Below, one piece after another: positions 1-12,500 of a DNA stretch of 64,000 bases (position 1 is its first letter; each line of letters opens with the position of its first letter). A model generated the notes under the pieces. The model was not told the origin of the DNA and made no database searches. It saw nothing but the letters and a program-made list of their open reading frames with translations. Location of the stretch: the NCBI RefSeq assembly GCF_964340395.1, contig NC_135549.1, positions 14,308,342-14,372,341 of the forward strand, in the 5' to 3' direction. The position numbers and the translations under genes are program-made. This DNA is from Glandiceps talaboti (lineage: Eukaryota; Hemichordata; Enteropneusta; Spengelidae).

Positions 1-112
1 CATTGTTTTTGTAAATTACATCAATTCCATGGTCTACAATCACCTGCCTTTGCTGGCAATAAAATACTTGTATGAAGGTGAAAACAAACAAAGGGAAGGG
101 GGTATTATAGCT

Positions 113-626
<514 letters not shown>

Positions 627-759
627 ACTTAGTGATGGGTACAAAGACATATCTAGTATACCCCCACGAGTATCTGTTTATTTGCTGGTTTATTTAATTA
701 TTTTATTTGTCCCTATACTTGTCGTTCATTTGCTTGTTCATTTGTCATTTATTTGATAG

Positions 760-812
760 TTTATTTATTTATTTATTTATTTATTTATTTGTTTGTTTTG
801 TTTTGTTTTGTT
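760..812. repeat. (TTTA)n / (TTTTG)n low-complexity tract
   Basis: Tandem TTTA units pass into TTTG and TTTTG units, about 100 bp upstream of the presumed IARS1 promoter. Confidence 0.9.
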
Positions 813-889
813 TGTCACACGATTCCTGGGTCCCCTGTGTATAAATCAATAGAAACCTACAAATAAATTTCACTGATACTAGTTTTGTG

Positions 890-988
890 CGTAGAGGGCG
901 CTATAATAAAATGTCGTCTGACCCAGATGTGCGCATTGACAATGCGCATTCGACCATTTTGCCGGCGATTTCACATGTGGACTTGCAG
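890..988 (+). other. IARS1: Candidate 5' non-coding first exon of IARS1
   Basis: The segment ends in CAG|GTAAGT (donor at 989) and would splice to the acceptor at 2980-2981 (CAACAG), 20 nt before the IARS1 ATG. The 5' edge is not defined. If transcription begins upstream of 911, ATGs at 911 and 942 open frames that run across the splice junction and overlap the main ATG out of frame. That favours a start site inside the exon or uORF control. The donor and local base composition support an exon; there is no transcript evidence. Confidence 0.45.
930..948. promoter_or_regulatory. 19-bp perfect palindrome in the likely IARS1 promoter
   Basis: TGCGCATTGACAATGCGCA is a perfect inverted repeat around a single central A. 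Each arm carries a TGCGCA half-site like those bound by NRF1, and CCATTTTG at 954-961 resembles a YY1 core. It lies in a short GC-richer segment just before a good splice donor at 989, as expected near the start of a housekeeping transcript. Binding by any factor is inferred only. Confidence 0.4.
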
Positions 989-1829
989 GTAAGTTTCATC
1001 ATTCCGAATATTTACGTTTAAAAGGCGTGCGATTCTTGACGAGTGAAAGATTTTTACGGGAACTGTTGTAAACAGTTGAAAGCTGCAGACTCCAAGATTC
1101 TTGAATTCAAGTTATGTGAGATCCACAACGTTATCCATATGTCAACACTCGCATCGACCTGGGCATGCCACGATTTCACATGTCACTGTGTAGCACAGTC
1201 TGAAGTTTGTCTCGTACCAAGGCACAAGTCGTCAAAATTATATTTCTCACCATTACACGATTTTAAAGCTCCGTGATCAAGCCTACAGATCGACTACTAG
1301 ATTTCCACATCTTTCAATTCAACGACCAGCAGCAGATTTCATACCGGAAACGTGTACTGTGAATTGACTGTTGTTGTCTCCAGTCCTATTTATTTGGTTT
1401 GTATATGGTTAGGTTTACACTACAGAAATTAATAATTTGTTTACAGTACCTTTCACTGTGTTTTGTCTTGTATAGTTTAATTTCATTGTTTGACTGTTTT
1501 TAAGACTGTTTAGTCACATAAGAATTATAGTTGTAGTGTATCAAGGCTCACAAGTACACATACAATATTGAGAGTGTTATTGTTGTGTCAAAACTGAAGT
1601 AAATTTTCAGGTCAGTACTTTCCAATTGAAAGTGTATTAAGTAAGCGAAACATGTTATAAACAACAGAATTCTTTGTTCATTCGTTGACAGTATTAGTAC
1701 TGATACATCTATGGTTTATCCCAGTATTGTTTAACATTGTGATAAATGTCATAAAATTTGAGCAGGTTTCATCATGTTTACTAGAACAATAAAACATATT
1801 TTCAGTTTCAGCACTTATGTATTACATCC
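989..1829. other. 5' intron, no feature seen
   Basis: This is the first part of the intron between the candidate non-coding exon and coding exon 1. The GC-richer part (to about 1330) could still be promoter-proximal. No gene or repeat was recognised. Confidence 0.5.
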
Positions 1830-2128
1830 ATGGTTCAATCAATCAATCAAAATCAATCAAAATAATTTGTAGAGCGCCAAAATCCAGGCGAAGTTCTGTT
1901 CAGGGGCGCTGGATGGTTAATCCACACCATAGGCTTTACAAAACAAATGTGTCTTCAGTTCTCTTTTGAAACAATCAATAGTTGGTGCAAGTTTAATGTC
2001 AGTTGGCAGTGAATTCCAAAGCTTTGGAGCAGCATAAGCGAAAGAACGTCCATCATAGTTGATTTGCTTGTAACTTGTTGTCGTAAGAAGGTTTTTGTCC
2101 TTTGAGCGTAAGGTTGGTTACAATGCCT
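1830..2128 (-). mobile_element. 3' end of a CR1/L2-type non-LTR retrotransposon
   Basis: Read on the minus strand this gives the typical C-terminus of a LINE reverse transcriptase protein, including YDGRSFAYAAPKLWNSLP and FKRELKTHLF, ending at a stop at 1917-1919. A short 3' UTR with TGGCGCTCTACAAATTA and a (TGAT)n-type tail follows at the 1840s. 5'-truncated, as is usual for such elements. The family call is by motif; the exact clade (CR1, L2, Rex1-like) is open. Confidence 0.8.
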
Positions 2129-2981
2129 ATTTCAATCCACCAACCTTAGAATATAGTCACCACTTTGGTGTGCCACTTGTCAAATATTTATGGCTGGCTG
2201 TTGTAAAAGTTCATTTTTTACCTTTTCTACTTTGGGTTAACTGGCTACACCATGACAAATAAAAAAAGTGAAGTAGAAGGTTTCAGATAATTAGATATTA
2301 GAGGTAGAACATTTTACAAGAGTAGGTTATTAACCCAGAAATTTGGCTATTATGCTTGGTGATATGTTTGCTCAAATATTCTGGTAAATGACATTGTCAG
2401 GCCAGATAGCGTGTCTGGACTATTCTCTTCAGATCAGTGTTTCGCACAGTGAGTTGTAAAAATTAATTTGCCAGCATTGTATTTGTTTCCATAATTTTAT
2501 ATCAAAGTATAACATTGACTCGGGATGAATGGCAGTTAAGAGTTATTTGAATGTGTTGAGTGTAATATTTACAAGTGTCTGTTTACATCTGTGTTTTTGT
2601 TACAGAAGAAAACATGCATGTTTCATCATGGCATCATGTATAATTTACATATATATGACATCATCCTGGAATTTTCTTGTGCAATATCCAGATTAGTTTA
2701 TGTGATTCCATCATTGGCACTAAGACAAACAAATGAATGAACAGCCATATACACTATACTACTATAGAAAACAACTTAAGAAAAATGTAAACAAACATAA
2801 AATACCAACTTGTATTGTTGTCAGAGAACAATACCTTTGTTCATGGGGGTTTTCATAGTTGTCATGTGATATATCGGTTTGAAAAAAACAGTGACTAAAG
2901 TCCATCATTATAGTAACTTTAATCACCATGACAACTAATAATTGTAGCGTACTAACTTAAAATCTTGTTTCATCTCAACAG
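2129..2981. other. 5' intron remainder, no feature seen
   Basis: AT-rich unique sequence leading to the acceptor at 2981. No coding or repeat signal recognised. Confidence 0.5.
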
Positions 2982-3001
2982 ACTGATTCCCACCAGTCAT
3001 C
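2982..3001 (+). other. IARS1: 5' UTR part of the first coding exon
   Basis: These 20 nt lie between the acceptor CAACAG and the start ATG. An in-frame TGA at 2984-2986 shows that the coding frame cannot extend upstream, which fixes ATG 3002 as the start. Confidence 0.85.
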
Positions 3002-3120
3002 ATGGTCCAGCCTGTACCGGAATATATTAACTTCCCAAAGGAGGAGGAGAAAGTCATTGACTTGTGGGAAAAGTTGGATGCTTTCAGAACAAGTTTGAAA
3101 CAATCCAAGGGAAAACCAAA
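3002..3120 (+). CDS. IARS1: IARS1 coding exon 1 (residues 1-40)
   Basis: It encodes the N-terminal appended segment, beginning [17 protein letters not shown], which closely matches the animal IleRS N-terminus. The exon ends in phase 2 at AA|GTTAGT; Lys40 is completed by the first base of the next exon. Confidence 0.95.
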
Positions 3121-3512
3121 GTTAGTCACTTTATCACAATTAATTCATAATCAAACAAAACTTTATCTGATGTGTTTGTAATTCTGAATGTATATCACTC
3201 CCCCTATCTCCCTCTAGTAATCACACTTTACAAATGGAATAATTGCTGGGTACCTTCATTCACTTTCAGTATTTTTGTATAGAATTTAACCTGTGGTAAT
3301 TATTCCATTGTACAGCGATTGTTTAGTTTACCTTTCTCAAAATCAGTATGAGAAGAAAATCAATTGCATTGTTATTACATCAGAAATCATGTCATTCAGT
3401 TTGATTAAACAAATATGTCTGTCATTGCATAGATATTTCGATACACACACATATGTAATTTTCAAATTTTATTACTGAACATAATAGTATTTAATATATA
3501 TAATATATATAT

Positions 3513-3569
<57 letters not shown>

Positions 3570-6500
3570 CTTAGATATATATATCTAAGTATAAGTATCT
3601 CACTGGAGAGAACAGTGCTCGATGAAATATTAGTAGCAGATCATTATAGCTTGTAAGTGTGTATCTATAGTTTGTATCATAACAAACAGTGATATTCTGA
3701 TTAATCCCTACACCATTGAATATCATGCGATCATGGATTCTGTTGTATCCAAAAGCCTATGAATAAGTACACAATTTACACATTTTATTACTGAACATAG
3801 TATTTGACATGATGTAATGGGATTGAAATATATACTGAATACACAGGAATGAAAATATTACCAGCCTTTGCTTGTTGATAGTCATGTTAGTTGACTGGAG
3901 AATATTGTGAAATACTCATAATATTTGTAATCATGCATATAATATTGCTATAAATATGGAATTATGTTTTATCAGTTATGTAATGTCATAATGGTAGTAA
4001 CTGCATCTGATTATAAGTCATCACTCTATATATGCAGGTATACATTTTATGATGGACCACCATTTGCCACTGGTTTACCTCATTATGGCCATATCTTAGC
4101 TGGTACTATAAAAGATATTGTCACTAGATATGCACATCAAAGTGGCTTCCATGTGGAAAGGAGATTTGGCTGGGATTGTCATGGATTGCCTGTGGTAAGT
4201 GCAAGCTAGCTTTTGAAGTACTGGTGTGCAAATTATACAAGCAGGCCTGTCAGCTGTTATTGTTATACTTTTTTTTTCAAAGGAACTTTATTTCAGAGGA
4301 TGTGCTATGAAGGAGCATAGCCTTCTCAAAGTAGATGTACAGAGTTGGTTAAATAATATAACTAGATCATTATATAATAATACTAATACTAATAATGTTG
4401 GTTTTTATATAGTGCTTTCCCACTTTGTGCTCAAAGTGCTTTACAATTATTACCCCTGGTACAGATCTATAGTGGCACAACAGCCCTTTATACTTCCTGA
4501 ACTCCCTGGGGAGAATACAATATATCATATTGTAATGCAAACCCTAACATTGTAAAAGGTTACTTCATTGTGATTGTGTAGTTTTTCCAGCAATACTAGA
4601 GTTCTGTCAATATCAGTAACTGACAATGGTACTAAATTCCATTCATTACAGGAATATGAAATTGATAAAACTCTTGGAATTAAAGGACCGGAAGATGTTG
4701 CTAAGATGGGAATTGAGAAATACAATGCTGAGTGTAGGAAGATTGTGATGAGATATTCCACAGAATGGAAGGTGAGTAGCTTGACATATACATAGTTTAT
4801 GAAGAACGACAGTGTAGTTCAAGTCAAGTTAGGTTGAAGTTGAACTTATACAAAGAAATGTCAATTTGTACTGACTTTCATTTCACAGTTTTTTGCTAAA
4901 GTTTGGAAAGCCTGGTAACAGGAGGAGTGGGAGAATGTGGTCAAACTTTTAACAGATTTCCATACTTTTAATTATTCTTTTATGGGGAACCCGTTATTAA
5001 AACACTGTTTCACTATGTTGTGATTGAACTTAGAAGGTGGAATATTGTACAAAGATAGTTACAAAATCTTCCTAACTATTCCTAGAATGACTGTATAGTC
5101 CTAAAATGAATTCTGAAGAGTTTTTAGTATATTGTTACAGGACTGGAGCGTGTTACTTCTCGATCTGCTATTACTTTTATAGAATTTGGAAAATCAAGAT
5201 TTGATCAAATTTGATAAAAATCTGTACTTTGATTTCAGTATGTTGTTACAAGACTTGGCAGATGGATCGATTTTGACAACGATTATAAAACATTATATCC
5301 TTGGTTTATGGAGACTATTTGGTGGGTGTTCAAACAGTTATTTGACAAGGGTTTGGTATACAGGGGATTCAAGGTAAGGAGAACTGTCACTGTCAGTAAG
5401 GGTCTGACTTTCTAGTGCTTCATAATTTTAATAAAATGAATGTACAGTAGTAACAAATATACCGTACTTAAAGAATATTATGTGTCATGTTCCAAAATAA
5501 GGATCAGTGGAAGTATGATAATATATGACATATTACAAAAAATGACAAATGTAAAATGACAGTTAGTTGTCAAATCATTTTTTATGTGTATTATGATTCT
5601 AATATATTACAGCAAATTTTCATGAGAATTTGAGACAGTGAGAAAGTTGTTTGAATTTTAAAATATAAAAAAAAACACTAATGAAAGATACAGTGATGGC
5701 CATTGATATATTTTCATGATGGTTCAAGGAAAGGTTTGACATCAACTTTGATCAGTGTACGCACAATAGTTACGATTTAAGTTGTGAAATAGTCAAATCC
5801 ATGGAATATGTCTTGTTACTATTCTTACTAGGGTCATGAGAATAGTTTAGCAGTACTTTCTTACATTAAAATTTTATTTGCTTGCTGTGTATTTCAGTAC
5901 TTGGCAACATTTACAAGGAGTACTGTAGTCCTGACAACCATATGTATCTTTGCATATAAGGTTTTCCAAATTAGCAAGAATATATTCAAAGGCTGACTTT
6001 GTCTATAAACTTTGCCTACATTTTATTGTTTGAGTACAATTCAGTCCCTTTGATTGATGTAACTGACATTTTGATCAGAAGCCTTGAAATACAACTGTAA
6101 CATTTACAAGGTGGCTTCTGTTGTGGCAATGACGTACAGATGACCATATATGGTCATACTGAAATGGAAATGAAAGAAGCACCACCAGTGACATGTGTCT
6201 TACGTTTCTTACATTCTAACTTCTAACTTACTGTTTTGAATGGGAAAGGACAGTTACCTCTGTAATGATACAATTCAGTCCCTTTGATTGATGTAACTGA
6301 CATTTTGATCAGAAGCCTTGAAATACAACTGTAACATTTACAAGGTGGCTTCTGTTGTGGCAATTATGTACAGATGACCATATATGGTCATACTGAAATG
6401 GAAATGAAAGAAGCACCACCAGTGACATGTGTCTTACGTTTCTTACATTCTAACTTCTAACTTACTGTTTTGAATGGGAAAGGACAGTTACCTCTGTAAA

Positions 6501-9500
6501 AGGACAGTTACCTCTGTAATAATACACATCATACTTTGTAAAGTGTGTAGTTCTGCAGCTGTGGTGCTTGATAATAATGATGGCACTGTACAGCATCAAA
6601 TATCAGCACTATGTCTGTTTTGAATCATAAGGTTATCCACCCATTATTGTACATTTTATTTGTACAATTTATAAAACTTATACTTTTGTGATTTTTTTGT
6701 TGAGGTGATGCCATATTCTACAGGCTGCCATACACCACTATCAAACTTTGAATCTGGACAGAACTATAAAGATACTGTGGACCCTGCAGGTGAGAACAAA
6801 CTAACAAGTAACCATAGCAACATGTCATGTCATGTCGTCTGCCAAATTTGAGAATCCTTCTAAAGGTGTCTCATGAACTTGGTGAATATCAAAATTTTTG
6901 AAATTATGTTACATCTATTAAACTTTCATGAATTTTTTATTGCAAATTTTTTTTCCATACTGTGTTCTAGCTTGAAGATGAAGGCTTTGTTTGTATGTCC
7001 AGATATTGTCATGGCAACAGATGATCTTTGCTCACTAGTCCTAGACGAATGAATCTTCTTACACCATGGTATAATGATCAGTGGTATTATAACTGATATA
7101 TTATAATTTCAGTTATAAATTTCATATCTGTCTTTATCTTCACAGTCATTGTCAATTTCCCTTTGGATGATGACCCTGATGTCTGCATGATCGCCTGGAC
7201 AACCACACCCTGGACGTTGCCTAGCAACATGGCACTGTGTGTCAACCCAACCATGGACTATGTCAAACTTAGACATAAAAATGATGGCAAAGTGTACATC
7301 ATGATGGAGGCAAGGTTATCAGCTCTCTTCAAAAAGGAAGAGGAATATGAAATCCTTGAAAGGTAGGGATAAATCCGACAGGTGTCAGGTGACTGATTAT
7401 AAGGATACAAACAAATGTCAGACCACACATGATGTAAAACATGTAGTGAGATGAAAGGGGGAATATATTTCAAAAATTGAGTTTCACAGAAATTATACAG
7501 TGGTATTAATTTAGTTTACAAGTTCTGTCTAATGTTTGATTGTGATAAATTTGATGATATAGAATAACTACAATCCTATGGCTGTAGTTGTCAAAAGTGA
7601 CACTGCAGTTATGACTGAAGCAAAATAAAATTATTGAGACTATCAGATGCAGGCACTGATCGGTTCTTTTGATTTCAGGTTCAAAGGTGAAACACTAAAG
7701 GGTAAAGGTTATAAACCCTTATTTGAATATTTCATTCAGGTAAGTTCTCTATTTATTCTTTTCAAATGGTGTTATAGTGTTTCTTGTTGTGGGGTAACCA
7801 GTATTTATTTTTAATTCAAATGATAAATTCATACATTTTTTGAAATTTGTGCAATACATCAGAAATAAACTTCATATCAAATATGTTAATAACTTATTCA
7901 CTGTTGATAAAGAACATGTTGGAGTTGACCATTTGTACAAACAACAGCAAAGGGGTCAGAATTTCTTCAGGTTTTTAGTTTGGATGTATTCTGTAAAAAG
8001 TAAATTTTGTAAATCAGATTGTAGGTTGATATGTTTTTATTGTACGTGTAAATTACATTTCAGTACAAAGGAAAGGGAGCATTCCGTGTGATGACGGATA
8101 ACTATGTGACAGATGATACCGGTACCGGTATCGTACATCAAGCACCATTCTTTGGGGCTGTAAGTATTGTTACTACAGAAAACATGCTATCAGCAAACGA
8201 AGATAGATACAAACAAAGAAGTTGTAGATTACATGAGTGGATGTTTACTCCAGGATATATGGTTATGTAGATACATTCTCCCTGTAATCAAGATAGTGTA
8301 AATACTGGACATCCTCTTTACACTGGAAATTTATGGAAGTCCGTAAATAAAAGAGATGCCACCCTAATGTGATTATATATATATATATATATATATATCA
8401 AAACCAACAGAGAGTTCATATTAACATGTCGCAATAATAGTTTAGTTTGAATTGGTATTACTTGTTAAAAGTCCATTTCCATTGTTATATTTATGTACAA
8501 AAATCATGGGAGGTTTAGAACACTAGTGTGTTTTTTATTGATGATACATATTGGGTGTCCACTAGGGAGTCTAACATTATTCCTAACCTTAGCCCCCTAG
8601 CTTAGCCACAAATGTTCGATCAGTCCACTGATGTACACTCTTGCCAAAGTTATCTATACAGCATACTTTAAAACTTTTTAACTGTAGTTTCTATGTTCCA
8701 TATTAAATTTGACAGTTTGATGAAAGGACAGTATGACAGAATCTGTTAATGGAAATTTGAAAATCTTAGACAAGGCATACATGTAAACATCCTGATTTTT
8801 AGACAAAATAGCAAAAGAAAAAATGAATATTCTTGACAGATAATTAAAATTACTTTTAAAAAAAAATTGTTCACCCTGAATCTGTTAGAAGCCAATGTTC
8901 ACACTGGAATATGAATTGAATTTGACAGGATGATTACCGAGTGTGTATTGAAAACCAAGTCATCACGAAAGAACAAATTATATGTCCAGTGGATGACAGC
9001 GGATGTTTTACTGAAGAAGTCACAGACTTTGCAAAACAGTACGTCAAGGTGAGTTTTGTTTGGAAAGTCGCAGTATGTTTGTAAACATTTCATTAGTTAT
9101 AGTTTAAAAAGCATGACATTTTCAATTGCATTGTACTATACGAAATTTAAAACTTGGACCAGTAATGAAAACATGTTACAAATGTATTTCAAAAAGTGGT
9201 ATTTTCAAAATGTAGAAAAGTCTTTAAAGTGAATCTGTTTGTTTTTATACTGGTATTATTTGTTCCTGGTGCAGGATGCAGACAAGAACATCATTAAAAG
9301 GTTGAAGCAAGATGGCCGCCTTGTAGACCACAGTTCCTATAAACATAGTTATCCATTCTGTTGGAGATCAGAAACACCATTGATATATAAAGGTGTTCCC
9401 AGCTGGTTTATCAGGGTAGAAGAATTAGTGGAGAAACTACTCAATAGTAACCAACAAACATACTGGTAAGGAAACCTTGTTGATGAACTTGTGTGTAAAT

Positions 9501-12500
9501 GTGTGAGTGAAGATTGTAACATTTTGTACTAGTACTGGTGATAAAAAAAGGAGTCAACATGTCTACATTTTGTATTTTGTAAACTTCGGAAGACTAAATA
9601 TGTCATAAACTCTAAATTGTCATGAACATTTACAAGAAAATGAGTTCACGGAAGTGTTGGGTCAATTCCCAGAACAGACAGTGAAAGAATACATGTATAA
9701 AAAATACTGGCTACTTGTTATTAGACTTTTCATCCTCTATTACATAGGTCTAACACCTCAACAAAAATACAGAATAAAAATGTTTGAAGTTTAGACTGAC
9801 ATTTTATGTTTCTGTACTGAAGCCCATTGCAGACTCTTGACTTTGCTTATTCTATTGCATGGTTTCAATTTTATAAGATATATTCATTCCTAGACACACA
9901 TTTTGAAAGATAATTTTAGACATACAATGTAAACATGTCGTCATCTTTGTTGTTTAGGGTGCCTGACTTTGTGAAGGAAAAGAGATTTGCCAATTGGTTG
10001 AGGGATGCCCATGATTGGGCAGTGTCACGTAATCGATATTGGGGTACACCCATTCCAATCTGGATTAGTGAAGACTTAGAGGAGGTGGTCTGTATTGGTT
10101 CCATTGATGAACTTGAAGAATTATCAGGAGTTAGACTCAAGGACTTGCACAGAGAAAAGTAAGTTTTCTGGCAGGGGTTAAACTCAAAGACTTTAACACA
10201 AAGAAAAGTAAGTTTTCTGGCTGAATTATTAGGGCTTAGACTCAGAGTATTGCAGTGGACAGATTTTGGATCAAATATCAATATAGAGATGACAAGTTAA
10301 AACTTCAGTATTTCAGAAGTGTACACAGGACAAGATTGGTGAGGAATGCAGAGTATAGTTATTATTGGCATTGAGTTTTCAAAATGCAACTCGTACAATA
10401 TGGTGGTGTATGTTTAATGTCCAGTTGTATTCTTTCACAAATAAGAGATTATAGTCTGTAAATTCAGAATATGCTCAATGTCTAGAGTGTATCATTATCT
10501 CTCATGCAGTATTGTGTAGTTCTAAGGTAATTTTGAAGGTGCTGAAGCATGTTTTCTACAGCAGATAAGTGCAATATCTTGTGCTGTTGACATTACATGT
10601 TCTTTAGGGTAAACTCATCACACTTTCAATTCATATCAATATTTTGATGTTGTGTTTTCTTTGACATACACCTTTCTGTCTTTACTGTGTAGTGTTGACA
10701 TGGTAACCATCCCATCCAAGAGACCAGGACAACCTCCATTGAAGAGAATTCCTGAAGTATTTGATTGTTGGTTTGAAAGTGGCAGGTAGGTCTTAGTCAT
10801 CTTACGAAATACAAGTATGTGTATTTACAACAAAAGTTCACACAATTAATTAGAGTCATGTTCTTTGATACAAGTACTTTTTTTATGTCTACATTTTGGC
10901 AATTTGACTGTTGCCTTCGTGAGCACAAACTGATGATGGTATACTGTTGACCACCTAAGGAAGGCAGCGGTCACGTTGCCTAAACGTAGGCATGAAAAAA
11001 GTAACTTGGTTGTTTATCAAAGGACATCATTCTAATTATTTGAAGTTCCAACCTTATGAACCTGTTTACTGAGAACAGTTCACACAGTTTGTAGAGTGCA
11101 AGTTTGGGGTTAATTCACAAAAACAAGGTCAACTGTTCTTGTAGAAATTTAAAGTTGATGACTTTAAAGAGTTGACCAAAGTATACAACCTAAATCAGGT
11201 GTCAAACATCAAAACAAGCACAACAAATATGTGATACTGTCATACTTGTATCGTATTACTGTGTTTACCAATACTTTCTTGCTGACAAAGTGTTGCTTTT
11301 AAACCACAGGGTGCAGCGAGCATGTAATTGATTGATCGATTGATTGATCAATTATATGTTTGCTGCACCCTGTGTTAAACTAAGTACTGTATTTTGACAT
11401 ACACTATCTACACATGTATTACTGTAAATGTTCAACTGTTGAAATGACAAAAGACTATGATTTGATAATTTCTATGACTTTAATGATTATCCATGATGAC
11501 TAACTTGTAGGACAATAACAGAGTTGGAACGGTAAATTCACAAGTGTGACATTTTGATCCGTCTGCTATGGACCTTCATCACACAGACTAACTTGTAGTT
11601 GTGTTGTATTTCAGTATGCCCTATGCACAGCAACATTATCCATTTGAAAACAAGCGTGACTTTGAAGACACTTTTCCTGCTGACTTCATTGCTGAAGGTA
11701 TTGACCAGACTAGGGGATGGTAAGTGATGGAACACCTGGAAAGAACACTAAATCTGAACAATATTTAGGGAGTTAGGTAGACAAAGTGCTCTATTCTTGC
11801 TACATATACTACTTAAGTTAGTTATAAAAAGTACAACTTTCATCCAGTAACAAATAGTAGATTGGATATTGGATATGAATATGATTTTAGAAACCGTGTT
11901 GATAAATTGTAGAAAAGAGGAAATAACTAAAAGGAATAAAGTATCATTTGGTTTGTGTGCAAAAGCAAGTCACAATACAAAATGTAACTTTTTTTGACTT
12001 CCACTATTTTAATGCATGTCACAAAATGTGCTGTCTTACAGGTTCTATACATTGTTAGTGTTGTCAACTGCCTTATTTGGTAAACCACCATTTAAGAATC
12101 TGATAGTAAATGGACTAGTACTAGCTTCTGATGGACAGAAGATGAGTAAAAGAAAAAAGAATTATCCTGACCCAGTAGAGGTGGTCAAGAAGTATGGTGC
12201 TGATGCACTCAGGTGAGTTATGGAAACATCCAGTGACCAATGTACAATGAGTAACACTGAAGTAAAGCACTTTATTTGCTGCAACTTGTTTATAGCATTA
12301 ATATCAAGTGTAAAGGTATATTTTTTCGATTGGTTTATATACAAGCCTAGCATGTGGCCTTTCTAATGTGGTCAGTTAGCAATGAAACAGTATACTTTTA
12401 CACTTGATATGGATGCTGTGAATAATGAGGTACATACAAAAAATGCATTACTTTGTGTTATGGGTTGGGTATAAATGCAACAGTGAACTCTAGTGCTTAA

